Shown: one piece after another, positions 1 to 11,579 of the stretch
Position numbering within the stretch: position 1 is the first letter of the stretch
Layout: every line of letters starts with the position of its first letter
NCBI GenBank assembly: GCA_944474755.1
Contig: OX104113.1
Location: 59,912,074 to 59,976,073 of the forward strand
Length of the DNA stretch: 64,000 nucleotides
Direction: 5' to 3'
DNA from: Limnoperna fortunei
Lineage: Eukaryota > Mollusca > Bivalvia > Mytilida > Modiolidae
The notes under the pieces: model-generated
What the model was told of the DNA's origin: nothing
Databases searched by the model: none
The model's input: only the letters and a program-made list of their open reading frames with translations
Translations under genes and position numbers: made by a program

Positions 1-108
1 TTAAAAAAAAGTTTTAAAATTTGATAATTTCCTATATTATAAGTAAATCGGATACTTTTGATAGATTTTCCAGTTAAATTAAGAAATAAGGACCCTTCCA
101 TACAGGCA
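1..108. repeat. 108-bp perfect direct repeat, copy 1
   Basis: Positions 1-108 are identical to 1894-2001. On the minus strand it starts with TGCCTGTATGG, inside the EGF reading frame. The repeat may extend left of the window. Confidence 0.9.
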
Positions 109-242
109 AGGATCGAATATACAATGTCTTCCGGTGTATCCTTCAAAACACTCGCATGATGATATAAACTCTTCTGTTATGCATTTACTATTGACCGGAC
201 ATGATAATAGTTCACAGTTGTGAGATTCCTTGTCCGTCCTGA
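78..242 (-). CDS. EGF-like domain exon (CUB-EGF gene, partial)
   Basis: On the minus strand a TTTCAG acceptor ends at 243 and an open phase-1 exon begins at 242. It encodes an EGF-like domain with spacing C-x4-C-x5-C-x9-C-x-C-x8-C, ending ECFEGYTGRHC, followed by the start of a possible second EGF unit (DPCLYG). The frame then meets a stop at about 78-80, exactly inside a 108-bp direct repeat that begins at the DPCLYG codons. The exon is therefore either truncated by that repeat or followed by an unrecognised splice site. Its phase matches the CUB exon at 872. EGF domains mediate extracellular protein contacts; ligand unknown. The gene runs off the left edge. Confidence 0.6.
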
Positions 243-871
243 CTGAAATGTTAAAATATATGTAAACTTACAATATTGCAACGTTTTCTAAAATTTTAAA
301 ACATTATTCATTCATAAGCCTACTATTGTTAAAATACAAAAAAAACCAGTTTAAAATTCACCGTCTACATTAAAATACGATTTATTAACCAAGATAAACA
401 CCTTTAATGCAAGGAACACAATGTGTTTCAATGAAGACATTTTCTAAATATCTTTAAATGTAAATTTTTTTATCTGATCTTGTAGATAATGCCTAAATTG
501 GCACTGCGCCGTACTGGTGGTTATTTCATGCGGAAGCCCAGTGTTGTAAGGACCGTTACAGCTAATTGTGATATACTTTGTTTTAAGGACAAAACATTAA
601 GACACTGAAAACCCCTGTTAGGACGGAAAATATGGAGAAGTAGCTCCTGGATATAATAAATCATAGTATAGATTCTAGCCAACAGCACGATGAATATTTT
701 ATTTTACTTGACACTGCTTATATAACACCTCGAGATTATTTATATATGGGACTTCTTTAATGTTTGATGAACGAAAGAAGAACAATTAGATGAAAAATCG
801 ACCCCCAGCCTGGAAGTGGAATGTTTTCAATTTGTAAAAGAATAAGTGTATCAAAGCTACATAATACATAC

Positions 872-1049
872 CGTAGAAGTATCGAGCTTTAAATAATATT
901 CGCGACAAAGTGCTTTTCGTTCTTACTTGCAATATGTTTTCATCGGTCTTAAATATGAATGGTATTCTAGTTTTGTTGCTACTACAGAGATGTAATTTTT
1001 GGGTTAAAGCAGTGTCTCCTTCGTCAAAAATAACGCCTTCTTGTGACAT
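872..1049 (-). CDS. CUB-domain C-terminal exon
   Basis: Minus-strand open segment ending in the donor TACG|gtatgt at 872/871 (phase 1). The peptide has the second half of a CUB fold: a VIFDEGDT stretch, then LC, then PFIFKTDENILQVR and FKARYFY, which matches the usual end of CUB domains. The upstream acceptor is uncertain; an AG near 1035-1040 has a poor pyrimidine tract. Joining to the EGF exon at 242 keeps the frame (G + TC), so CUB then EGF is the likely order, as in secreted or membrane adhesion and protease-type proteins. Further 5' exons were not identified. Confidence 0.5.
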
Positions 1050-1059
1050 GTTGAAATAT

Positions 1060-3940
1060 TTGGAATAATTACTCAGAAGTCGGTTCGGAAGTACATTGTT
1101 TCGCTGTATTCGTCAATATTGTAGGAATCACAACATCCTTTCATTGATAAAAAGGAACAACTCCATGTTTGATTAAATATTTTTGATTTAATGAACATCA
1201 AAAACATTTATACTGTCCACAAATATAAATAGTCCATAATAGAAATTGTTAGGTAATACTGTAATGTTTCGAAGCAAATGTTATTGTAGCTTTTGTGATT
1301 AAATGGAAAATCAATTAATTGTTTTTTTTAATTTAAGTTTACATGAAACTAATGGAGTAGCAGACACATAAAATGTGTCTTTTATCATATCTATTTGAAC
1401 TATCAGTGTACGCTTGAAAACATGTCAAAGTGCTATCTTATTTTTTTATCAGTATAATTATACACTCATTAGTTATTACATATTAAATATTAACTTAAAT
1501 TCACTAATTAATTATTATTTATTAAATAGAGAATTGTTCGGACATCAACCTTTCTGAACAAAGTTACATCATTTAACTGATAATTAGAAATGGTGACCGC
1601 CTATTGTAAATAGTAAAATAAACGTTAATATGTAAACCAGTTGTCCATTCCATCAACTTGTTAATTTTTAAAATAAATTGCATAAATGCACAAAAAATTT
1701 ATATATTTGTTTACAATAAAATAACGTTTTTGGATAAATTCTCCACCTACTTAATTTTGTGTGCGATATTTATTGTTTTTGGTACAAATGCTGCCATTGA
1801 AAGTTCTTATCTCTGCAACTACAAGAGATAACTTTAAAGAAATCAAGTATATTATGTTCTTTAGAAAGATTTCTCTTTTTGTGGTGTTTGGACTTAAAAA
1901 AAAGTTTTAAAATTTGATAATTTCCTATATTATAAGTAAATCGGATACTTTTGATAGATTTTCCAGTTAAATTAAGAAATAAGGACCCTTCCATACAGGC
2001 AGTAGTCTTAACAAGTCTACAAACCAAATTATTCTCTTTGCACATGTAAAAAACTTAAAAAAGATCCACCGAGCAAAAAAATTAAACAAAATTAACATCA
2101 ACGTAAAAGCACTAAACAAAATGTGTCGGCTTAATACCGCCAAACAGCACATCATGATGTATCAGGAAAGATGATTCAGTTCATTTATCAGAAAGTTACT
2201 TGATATGTGTTTGTAGCATTGTATTTGTAAAATTGGGAAAATGTTACTTGTGTAGGCATTTGACACATTTGTCATTTTGTACACCAGTCAAATGTCTAGA
2301 AGGGACAGTGTGTTTAGATGTCCACAATAAGTAGAGTGATTGAATTGATGTTTGCTTTACGCCCAGCGAGCAGAATTTCAGCTATATTTAGTACGGGAAC
2401 TAAAAATCCACGTAAAAGAGGTGGGATGGGAAATATGGAACACAAAAAATGCCCTGGAAAAGTATGTAGTATTGGGTAGGGGTCGGAGAATTTGGTCATT
2501 ATGTAACGATTACAATGAGCTTACAAAATGAGTCTTTATCGTGCAAGGAGCATGGCAATCTCCAAACACATAGCTGACTACGGTCCGCGGCTAGGCTTTC
2601 CGCATTATGACCTGAAAATTACTTAACGATAGCGTCTCCTCTATCCGCAAACTAGGGACACTCTGGTCTGCACAGTGGGTCGACCACTGGTATCTCTCCA
2701 AAGAGGGTCCCAGCTGGTTGGAAATTTGATTAAAATTAGATAAACTTTTTTTTATCTTGTAGAAATTGTACTGTGTAAGATGTGCTATAGCAAATATGTT
2801 ATTTGATTATCAATTTTATAACATCAGCCTAGGTACAACAAACCCTTCTTTAAATAATTTAGAAGACAACATCATTGAGCGGTCTAGAAAATCGGAATAT
2901 CAATCGCAGGATCTAGAATAACCTGTAAGTTGTGAAATATACACACCATACGCTAGAGTTGTTTGAATGTTGTTATCAATGAACGGGAATTTGACAATTG
3001 GAAATTTGAAGCTATTAGTTTTTAGTAAAGTGTAGTTTGTAGTTTTTTATTTCTAGAAGTATGTCTAAGTAAGAGGTCGACCTAAGTGTATTGGCGGGGT
3101 CTTTAATATCAAGCTTGCTAGGGTAAATTAGATGCAAGTAGTCACCAAAACTGAGGGACAAAAATCAATATAGCGGAATGTGAAACCAATCGGAATACCA
3201 ACAATCTGTTGAAAAACATGTCCTCCTAACATGACAAATATGTTATCAATCAGAAAATCTAACATTCGACAGATGTGGTCTTCGGTATATACATTGTATT
3301 TATTATTTCATTTATAATTTGAGTAATTGATGACAGTCTACCATGGCTATTTACCAGGTATTTATATCGTCTCTTTCCGATTTTCTTGAAAAAACAGCGT
3401 TTAAGCTCTTTGAGCATGGTTTTAAGGTGCATACAGGGAAGGCCGTGAAGAGTGTCGAAAAATCATATGTTTTAATGCTGTTACACTGGGGAGAGACACA
3501 ATAATGTGGTCAATAAAATTGGAAACCCCCAAAATTAATGTAACCAATATGGCTGACTTACAAATAACTACAAATTCTATGCTTGTGAGTTTTATTGGGA
3601 ATTTTTATTCCAAATTTAAAGAAAAGCATTAATTAATAAAAGCAATAAAGGCTCGGTTAGTTGAATAAAAGCGTAATTTTAATGAAAGATAACCATGCTG
3701 GCTACATTTTGCAACAAAAGATACACGAAACTGATACATGTCTGTTGAGCTTGAGTTTCAGATACAATTAATTTAATGACAACAACATGCAGTTTACTCT
3801 ATAGCAGCTCAACGTTGGACCCACTACTTGGTCAATCGTTTTACACGAATGTTAAAACCATACAGTTGATGTCTTCCAGTTTCTATCTAAAGTAATTTTA
3901 AAGGATTCTCACAAAGTTTGTATGTTTTTGTTTAAATCGT
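1060..3940. other. Intergenic, with duplicon flank and SINE-like relic
   Basis: No gene is recognised. 1320-1660 resembles 23700-24000 and 33200-33400 (shared GGTGACCGCC/GTTGACCGCC-containing stretch), pointing to old segmental duplications. 2340-2400 (GATGTTTGCTTTACGCCCAGC then TTTCAGCTATAT, reading on plus) looks like the tail of a bivalve SINE in minus orientation. The rest is AT-rich with only short chance ORFs. Confidence 0.4.
1894..2001. repeat. 108-bp perfect direct repeat, copy 2
   Basis: Identical to 1-108. Sequence on either side is unrelated to that beside copy 1, so this is not a long tandem duplication. Confidence 0.9.
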
Positions 3941-3949
3941 CCTTTAAAA

Positions 3950-5134
3950 TCACCTCTTCAGAAAAATTGTTAATGTAACCAGTGCCTCCAGCAAAAGCTC
4001 GAAGATTAGAACACTTACAGAAATTCTGTCTATCCAGCGGGTCGTTTTTTTCCAGTCAAGTTCTTGGTATTTTTTGTCACGATAACTCTGTATGTTTCTA
4101 AAACATGACGTTGGGCTTGTATCATTTTGCACCTCAAAAGACACATTACGGTCATTGTTATGTTTATAGAACAAAAAAATTGTCAAAATTACAACTATTA
4201 ATGTAGCAGCACTTGTTAACAACTGAATTACTAAAAAAATCATAAACAGTCCAAATTCATTTGTTGCCGGAAAAGACGCGGAAACAATGGTCATGAGCAC
4301 TACGAAAGTAAGAAACAATGTAACCGTAAAAGAGGTTCGCTCTCCAGATTCAATTGGTAATATAAAAGCAAATATATTAACAATACTGACGAGGACAATT
4401 GGTAATACTAGACTGATACATAAAAACAATGGATTCCTCGTAATGTGGAGTTCAAAGGTCATAAGAGGGTAGTCGTCTTTCATATATGAAAATGCTGATA
4501 CATTTTGTAAAGTCCACTCAGCACTTTGATCGAACCATGTTAAGAAATCCGAAGCAATATATAAATCTTCCCGTATAACAAATTTGATTTCCGGAAATTC
4601 AGGATATAGTTCAATTTTGCATAATTGATCATCGGCGGGAAAGTAGTACATACTTGCATCACATGATATTTCTACAGTTCCGCCAATGTCAAAAAATGCA
4701 TTGCCATTATAATCATACAGAACATATGCTGTTTCATAATCAAAATCATTGTCAAAAACGTAATATGTCCGTTTCTTCGCGCTATTTGATATAATCAATT
4801 TTGGAATCCATACGTCCTTTAATGGAAGTTTCATTTCTGATATTCCACCACTCTCCGTTATATTCCAGCTGATGTATTCATCGTTCCAGCGGTGAATAAA
4901 TGTTCCATACAACGAAAAAATACCATGAGTCTCATCAAAATCTAAAATGAGCTCAATAAATGGTTCGATATTTACTTCGACTAACTCGCTCTGGTTTTTT
5001 CTCGGTATGAAATGTTTAGAATAATTGGTTAAAAGTTTATTAGCAAGTACTTGTTTTTGGAGGTAGTCATCGACATTGTTAGAATTACAGTATCCACTGT
5101 AAAAAAACAGAGGTATAAGAACAAATAGCACCAT
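3950..5134 (-). CDS. Intronless Cys-loop ligand-gated ion channel subunit, paralog 1
   Basis: The 394-aa protein has a signal peptide (residues 1-18), a ligand-binding domain, a Cys-loop C158-x13-C172 with the FPADDQ core, M1 (about 235-257), M2 (267-285), M3 (293-318), a short cytoplasmic loop of about 50 aa, and M4 (371-391). This is the full nicotinic-type subunit plan in one exon, whereas animal nAChR genes usually have several introns. M2 is preceded by ESGER, giving Glu at -1', and has Leu at 9'. By family rules this predicts a cation-selective pore. Loop D tryptophan (W90) is present. The loop C vicinal cysteines and the loop B WTY-like aromatic are absent, and the WxPD motif reads VWIPK. 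Acetylcholine binding of the classical kind is therefore unlikely; the ligand is unknown. The ATG at 5134 is chosen because it directly precedes the signal peptide, as in the paralogs. Confidence 0.93.
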   Translation of the reverse strand: MVLFVLIPLFFYSGYCNSNNVDDYLQKQVLANKLLTNYSKHFIPRKNQSELVEVNIEPFIELILDFDETHGIFSLYGTFIHRWNDEYISWNITESGGISEMKLPLKDVWIPKLIISNSAKKRTYYVFDNDFDYETAYVLYDYNGNAFFDIGGTVEISCDASMYYFPADDQLCKIELYPEFPEIKFVIREDLYIASDFLTWFDQSAEWTLQNVSAFSYMKDDYPLMTFELHITRNPLFLCISLVLPIVLVSIVNIFAFILPIESGERTSFTVTLFLTFVVLMTIVSASFPATNEFGLFMIFLVIQLLTSAATLIVVILTIFLFYKHNNDRNVSFEVQNDTSPTSCFRNIQSYRDKKYQELDWKKTTRWIDRISVSVLIFELLLEALVTLTIFLKR

Positions 5135-6339
5135 GTCTAGTTAAAAATATTATGTTTTAACACATAGACATCATCGAAATCAATACTGTTAACAAGTTAA
5201 AAATCCCAACAACGATTGGTTCGTAGTAGAAATTATTGAGTAATAGAAAACAATAAATATAACCATTAGTTTAAAACAGTTTTTGTTTGTTTGAACAATT
5301 AATAAATAATGATGGATTTGATTCTTCCGGAAATTGTCATGTTTTTGTTCTCTAGAATTAATTAAATCTTTAGTTCAAACAATCAATTCTCTTTTTATTG
5401 AAGCATCAATCAAGACATAAAAACCGGCATAAAGTTACCTAAAAATTAACTTTTTCAATTAATTTACAAAGAAAAAATCGTCAATCGTTTTTTGGTCTAA
5501 TACTATAGTGGCTACTCATATATCTTATGAATTGTCTGTAGCCTGAATGAGAGTACGCTAATGACCCTTTTAAGTTCAGATTTTCAAAAAGTAATATTAA
5601 GCAACATTTTATTTCAATATTCGAAAAGATCGTTCATTCAAAAATTAATTATAAGATCTTTTCGGTATTTTATAAAAACAAAATATGGTATATGAAACGT
5701 GTAACGTAACGATACGTTGATTCATACAGGTTTTTTTTAATTTGACATATTCATGCATTTAATTGGGCTTACAATCATCTCTGTTGAAGGGATTTTGTTT
5801 GAGAAATAAATTTGTGATAATTTGCACACTTTTTAGCAGGTATTTGTTGATATAACTAAAGAACAAGTATATATATATAAGATCTAAACGTACAATGACA
5901 CTTTTAACTTGTATTCTTAAGATTAAAACAAACTCTGCAGTAGCACTAAACGTGTCTACTAAATCGATCGTTTGCAGTTCAGACTTCGGTTTTGTAGAAA
6001 TCTATCTAAAAACGATGATTTAAACAAAGAAATCAGTTTCTTTGGGGAATTCTGTAGACTTCTCAGATACTAAGATTAATCATTTAATTAAACTTCTGCA
6101 GGATTTTTCAATATTTATATTTTACGTATACAATTTTTAAGTTAACATTGTTTTAAACTTAGGTCCATTTATAGTTTATAAGAAAACATTTTTTGGCTGT
6201 CGATTTTGCCTTATCAGCTGATGACGATTTCGGCTGGATTTGAAATGATTTGTCCGAGAAAAAATGGAATATCAATGCATCTAGTTTTTATTTGAAAAGG
6301 AAGCCCGTTTAGAAATCAATATCAATGTAGGTAGGAGTG
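5135..6339. promoter_or_regulatory. 5' flank of receptor paralog 1
   Basis: About 200 bp upstream of the ATG resembles the same region of paralogs 2 and 3 and the relic at 38 kb, including a GTTAACAA-type motif and a TTTGAACAATTnATAAAT stretch. This is probably the conserved promoter/5'UTR. 5880-6010 resembles 16160-16300 (shared GTATTCTTAAGAT stretch and a TTCAGACTT-TTTTGTAGAAA stretch). No experimental promoter evidence is visible. Confidence 0.35.
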
Positions 6340-6344
6340 TAGGA

Positions 6345-6600
6345 GTGTAGTAAGAAAAATAGCAAAGAAACATAACCGAACCTTAATAGCCAAAAGTCAA
6401 GGGACAGTTACAAATCCGGATATTGACAAACACAACACAAAAGGGAAAACACAAAAAAAAAACCAAAAAAAGAAAGAGAGTAACCTGAACCCAATAAAAA
6501 CCATGGGTGGACTCAGGTGCTCCGGACAAGTAGCAGTGCCTGCCTCTAATTAGACACCCGTCGAGTTACTCATGGTTAAATCTAGGGAAAGTGAAATCCA
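6345..6600 (+). repeat. Interspersed repeat (also nested at 24160-24280)
   Basis: The stretch with AAAAGTCAAGGGACAGTTAC, an A-rich centre, then GAGAGTAACCTGAACCC recurs in reverse complement at about 24160-24280 inside a SINE. It is a non-coding mobile or repetitive unit of unknown class. Confidence 0.55.
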
Positions 6601-6839
6601 GGAATATGAAGCACTACCTATGACGAAAATGTCAGATCGTTTTTGAGACACTGATTTCCAACACCTTGCTCAAAGTCAGGTTCAAAAACACAACCATGCT
6701 ATTGACACTATTGATAGTCTGTCAGCAAACATTCTCTGAATAAACATACAAATAAAATACGGATCGACTCTACGATTTTTTTACTTATGACAATTAGATC
6801 ATTTTAAACGAACGTTAATCATATCGGAAATTTCTAAAA

Positions 6840-7040
6840 ATTAAATAAATTTACTTAACAATCAAAAGCACGAATGGTGCGTGGTAAAAATAAGTATGAA
6901 AAATAAGATTATAATGTATAAAACAATAATTTGAACCAATTTTGTTTGTTTGAAAGATTGATAAAATAATGATATTTGCTCTTGTAATTGTTAATCTTTA
7001 GTACAATTAATGGACATACTCATATTTCAATTATCTTAAT
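6840..7040 (-). repeat. Relic of receptor 5' flank
   Basis: ATAATGTATAAAACAATAA, TTGAACCAATTTTG and the following TTTGAAAGATTGATAAA stretch resemble the upstream flanks of paralogs 1 and 3 (5250-5320, 26890-26960). No receptor coding follows, so this is a leftover of a lost or partial duplication. Confidence 0.4.
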
Positions 7041-7129
7041 TATGAAAAGAAAAGACAGGTTGTAAGCTTATGATATTTTATACACATGCGATCGAGTACT
7101 GGTTTTAACTTTAAACCTGTTTTACTATC

Positions 7130-7290
7130 ACAAGTTGAAAATAGATAAACTGGATTAGTCCAAATTTTCAAAATTGTTCCATACCTCTCTACAATACAAT
7201 ACTGAAAATGTAAAAATGAAACGTGGATACTAAACAATCTCAAAAGACCAGATAGACATCTTAAGGTCTGGATCTTACAACCTGTTATTT
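7130..7290 (+). pseudogene. Penelope-like RT fragment
   Basis: 7210-7265 closely matches 32050-32105 in the Penelope-like RT at 31.6-32.3 kb (AATGAAAnGTGGATAnTAAA followed by CAAAAGACCnGATAGACATC). The reading frame is broken. It is a decayed piece of the same retroelement family. Confidence 0.55.
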
Positions 7291-7399
7291 ATCGACAATT
7301 TACACGGCTATTCTTAAAACCATGCTTTAAAACCTAAAACGCTGTTTTTTAAGAAAGACTTAATGGGACAATATAAATACATGGTAATAAGTCATCAGA

Positions 7400-8060
7400 T
7401 GCCTGATATCATCAATAGCAACATTCCAGCAGCTCCAGCTCAACGACTCAAAAATACGAAAAATTGCGTTAGTGTTTTAAAACGAACAAAATTGTTGAAC
7501 AAGAAAACAAACACATGAAAATATCTTGACTGTTTTCGGAAAATTTATTAAACGAGTTCTTGACTTGATTTTCAAAGTTGTAATGGGTTTTGTTTCTACT
7601 TTAGAAAATAACCCAAGAGAGAACAAATTATGGAGACGTCATTTCAGACGCTTTAAAGTAATTGATACTCAAGAAAATCTACTTTTAAAAAAGACCCATC
7701 GTCTAAGGATGAATTATCACAGATCTATCATATTTTCTTTTAAACTCTAATAAGCCATGAGATGACTTTTATCATCAATAGCAACATTCCAGCAGCTCCA
7801 GCTCAACGACTCAAAAATACGAAAAATAGTGTTAGTATTTTAAAACAAGCAAAATTATTGAACAAAAAAACAAACACACAAACAAATCTTGCGGGTTTTT
7901 GGAAAATGTAATGAAAGCATAATTGACTTAACTAGAAACACAATTTTAAAATTGAAATGGGATTGGTTGAGGACTACTCTAGAAAATAATTTTAAAAAAG
8001 CCTCACTGTCCAAGAATGAATTATCACAAATCTCTCATATTTTCTGTTGGACTTCTGTCA
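7400..8060 (+). repeat. Tandem duplication (about 365 bp) of Penelope C-terminal-like sequence
   Basis: Two head-to-tail units, about 7400-7750 and 7767-8055. Both begin with codons resembling SNIPAAPA, a Penelope-like C-terminal motif (ATCATCAATAGCAACATTCC), and share the TTGAACAA(G/A)AAAACAAACAC stretch, a TTTTnGGAAAATnTA block and an ATGAATTATCACA block. Each unit carries an ORF (74 and 111 codons), but neither looks like a functional protein. Confidence 0.6.
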
Positions 8061-8159
8061 TTGAGGAAAATAATGACATTTCTTCCAGGCATCACATTCC
8101 CCCCAAAACAACAAATGTCCAAACAAACAGTTTGACTGCATGTACTAACAAACCACTTT

Positions 8160-8335
8160 CGGGGCCGAGAGGTTGGTTAAGTAGTATTTCGTCTACTATT
8201 GATCACGTTGTCTGTCAACAGTAAGATTTCGGGTTTGAGGCTCACTGCGCTGGACCCCAATGATATGGACGCTATGATATATCAAAAAAATTGCTGAAAA
8301 TGAAGTTAAACAATATTCAAACAAAAAAACAAAAC
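8160..8335 (+). mobile_element. tRNA-derived SINE
   Basis: GGGGCCGAGAGGTTGGTTAA resembles a pol III A box, GGGTTTGAGGCTC a B box, and the tail reads GCTGAAAATGAAGTTAAAC then CAAAC-rich sequence. Same family as 19969-20195, 24085, 31256, 41131 and 51035. Confidence 0.65.
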
Positions 8336-9932
8336 CAAACATCTTTCAGTCCTGTTAATATCCATTTTAACAGCGGTAAAATCCATTCTTTGCAAATATT
8401 TTGATTTTATTTTTGTTATACCTGAATTAGTGTAGAGAAGAAAATTTACCTACGACCAAATCATTTAAATGCTTGATTTTCTGATGTTTATTTGTTCAGT
8501 TTGGGGAAATATTTTTAAACAGAAAATTGGTATTCAAATAAGCACGAATTCCTGACGATTTTTTCCTCCATTAGTTTGAAGCGTACTTAACTCAGCTTTC
8601 GTTACTTTGACGATGTCCATTTACTTAACAATCATCGACATCTCATAATTGAACAAATCAATCGAGGTTCATTGAAATAAATGTAATTTCTCGAATAAAT
8701 TATGATATCACGTTTAATTGAACAAAAATGATTTTCGCTTTTGCAGGATATACAAAATAGGCTTCCAATGAAAAAAAAACGAAAGCGCGTCCTTTGAAAC
8801 CAAAGGTATCACGCTTTTATTACATCTCTGATATTTCCTTATAGCTATTAGATAAATATTCACTTTTATTTATACTTCTTTTTTCTGTGTGCTGTCAGAT
8901 GTCAGAGTTTTACAATAGAGCGGGAAAAAGTGGCCGTCTTCTAACTTTGGCAAAAAATCCTAGATAATCCTAGAGAATCATTTTAGATTTTTTAGATCAT
9001 TTTATAGCGATTAGGTCATTTAAATAAGGTAATTACCACACTTGCAAAGTGCCGATGCAAACAAGACACTAAAGAGAAAAAAGTATTATTAGGGGCAGGA
9101 CATCCGTACACTCTTGCGACTGACACATTCAAGAACCAAACAATAATTATACTGTATATACAAGTACTTCAACTACATTCTCCACGCAACAGATTCTGGA
9201 TATCGTACGTCACCTGTGCCACACAATAAGTTGAGGCAATGAGAGATATCTCTCATAGCGGATGCGCCTCTGGTACAAAGTACTTAATGTAAAACAGTAC
9301 CAAAAGTGTATAAATATATATTATAGAAAAATACATATGATCTTGTGTATTTTTTGCAAACAATTGTCTTTGTTTACAAATATAGGCCCGCAGTAAACGG
9401 GGATGACGTGGGGAAGAGGTTATATCTTGGAACCAGTTAAGCTGTGTGCCGTTCAGTTATTTGCCGGCGTATGACTACGGCTAAAATATGAAAAGCTACG
9501 GACCAATACATATTGCAACGAATGTTGCCGCGTCATATCCGTAGCCAATCCAACCTCAAATCCTTGAATGTGTCACTAGGTATAACTTAGACGAAATGAA
9601 ACTTAGTTTCGGTTTACGTTAATTGGGCACACACAAGCAGACAAAACTGAACACAGCATTATTTTTTTTATACTTTTTTCTATTTACTCTCTGTATACGA
9701 GTATTATATCTATAACTAACACTTTTAAAATAAATTAAATAAATGTTTAAACTCCATTGTTTCCGTAAATCATTCTGTTTACAAGAAGATATAGTATTTA
9801 TTTTCGGCCGATAAACTTATACCATTTTTACTCAATAGTTACACGAGACGTAAATGTATGTTGAGTTCTACTTGCACATAAGATAAATGTTTACCATTAG
9901 TTACATACTTCTGTATATATCTCCTTCAAACA
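8336..9932. other. Intergenic, 3' flank of receptor paralog 2
   Basis: AT-rich with no gene recognised. 9590-9690 (TTGGGCACACACAAGCAGACA stretch) resembles 24640-24690 and 24940-24990, downstream of paralog 3, so the receptor duplication unit included 3' flank. A small palindrome GAGAGATATCTCTC lies at 9241. Confidence 0.35.
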
Positions 9933-11117
9933 TTACCGCTGCATATAAATTATTAACGTAACCACTACCTCTAACATACACTTCAAGATTAGAACACTCA
10001 CTGATATTCTGTCTATCCAACGGGTCGTACTTTTCAAGTCAAGTTCTTTGTATTTTCTGTCAGGATAACTCTGTATGTTACTAAAACATGACGTTGAGCT
10101 TGTATCATTTCGCACCTCTAAAGACACATTACGGTCATTGTTATGTCTAAAGAACAAAAAAATTGTCAAAATTACAACTATTAATGTAGCAGCACTTGTT
10201 AACAACTGAATTACTAAAAAAATCATAAACAGTCCAAATTCATTTGTTGCCGGAAGGGAATCAGCAACCATTGTCATGATCACGACAAACGTAAGAAACA
10301 ATGTTACCGAAAACGAAGTTCGCTCTCCAGATTCAATCGGTAATATAAAAGCAAATATATTAACAATACTGACGAGGAAAATTGGTAAGACAAGACCTAT
10401 ACATAAGAAAAATGGCTTTCTCGTAATTTGGAGTTCAAAAGTCATTATAGGGCAGCCGTCTCTCATATATGTAAATGATGATAAATTTGTTAACGTCCAC
10501 TCAGCACTTTGGTCGAACCATAATAAGGAGTCAGTAAAAATATGAAAGTCTTTACGTATACTAAATTCTATTCCCAGAAATTCAGGATAAAGTTCAATTT
10601 TGCATATTTGATCATCGGCAGGAAAGTAGTACATGCTAGCATCACAAGATGTTTCTACAATTCCACCAATTTCAAAAACTGCATCGCCAGTATGATTATA
10701 CAAAACATATGCTGTATCATAATCAAAGTCGTTGTCAAACACGTAATGTGTCCGTTTCTTTGCGCTGTTTCTGATAATAAGTTTTGGAATCCAAACGTCT
10801 TTTAATGGAAGTTTTATGTCTGATATCCCACCACTCTCCGTAATATCCCAGCGGATGTGTTCATCGTTCCAAATTTGTCTAAATGTTCCATACAGTGAAA
10901 AGACACCGACCGTCGCATCAAAATTTAAAATCAGTTCAATAAAAGGTTCAACGTACAATTCTACTAACTCGGTCTGGTTTTTTCTCGGTGTGAGGTGTTT
11001 GGAGTAATTAGTTAGAAGTTTGTTAGTAAGTTGTCGTTTTTGAAGGTAATCGTCAACAAAGTAGGAATCACAATTTCCACTGTAAAATAGTATAAGTACA
11101 AGAACAGACGACACCAT
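9933..11117 (-). CDS. Intronless Cys-loop ligand-gated ion channel subunit, paralog 2
   Basis: Same architecture as paralog 1: signal peptide, Cys-loop CDASMYYFPADDQIC, four membrane segments, and a short cytoplasmic loop. The frame stays open upstream to 11231, which would give 432 aa. The internal Met at 11117 is preferred because it directly precedes the signal peptide, gives 394 aa as in paralog 1, and the upstream stretch aligns with non-coding 5' flank in the paralogs. M2 has Glu -1' and Leu 9' but Asp at 20' (VADSLP), unlike Ala in paralog 1 and Asn in paralog 3. Loop C has no vicinal cysteines. Predicted plasma-membrane cation channel subunit, ligand unknown. Confidence 0.92.
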   Translation of the reverse strand: MVSSVLVLILFYSGNCDSYFVDDYLQKRQLTNKLLTNYSKHLTPRKNQTELVELYVEPFIELILNFDATVGVFSLYGTFRQIWNDEHIRWDITESGGISDIKLPLKDVWIPKLIIRNSAKKRTHYVFDNDFDYDTAYVLYNHTGDAVFEIGGIVETSCDASMYYFPADDQICKIELYPEFLGIEFSIRKDFHIFTDSLLWFDQSAEWTLTNLSSFTYMRDGCPIMTFELQITRKPFFLCIGLVLPIFLVSIVNIFAFILPIESGERTSFSVTLFLTFVVIMTMVADSLPATNEFGLFMIFLVIQLLTSAATLIVVILTIFLFFRHNNDRNVSLEVRNDTSSTSCFSNIQSYPDRKYKELDLKSTTRWIDRISVSVLILKCMLEVVVTLIIYMQR

Positions 11118-11579
11118 GTTTTGTGTATCAATATTATTACCGTCTGTATGAGAATAAACTTTATGTAAAATAGTTTGCTTAAATGGATACCCATTGCCAA
11201 AGTCGATTATGTTAACAAATCGATGATCCATTTAGCAAAGATAAAGTGTGAAATAGTATCATAAAATGTACAAACATTAGTTTGAAACATTTCTGCGAAC
11301 ACATTAATCAGTAAGTGATGTATTTGATTTCCTTGAACATTTTTAGTGTTTTATAAATCAATGGAACATAAAGCATTAAAAGATAAAACTAGTATTGAGC
11401 GACAAACTAAAACCAAACAAAACATATTTGCAATACATTTGCAATCAAGTTTCAAGTGTCAAGGTAAATGGTCATACAATACAGTTTACTTTTAGTTCAT
11501 TAAAATTTAAAATAGGATCATTATAAAATGTTTTATATACAAGTTTGTGTTACAAACTGAAAACAAACCTTTGAGTTTT

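Noticed and set aside
11118..11231. N-terminal extension of receptor paralog 2 (432-aa frame)
   Set aside because: The extension aligns with untranslated 5' flank of the other copies, and the internal Met sits directly before the signal peptide.
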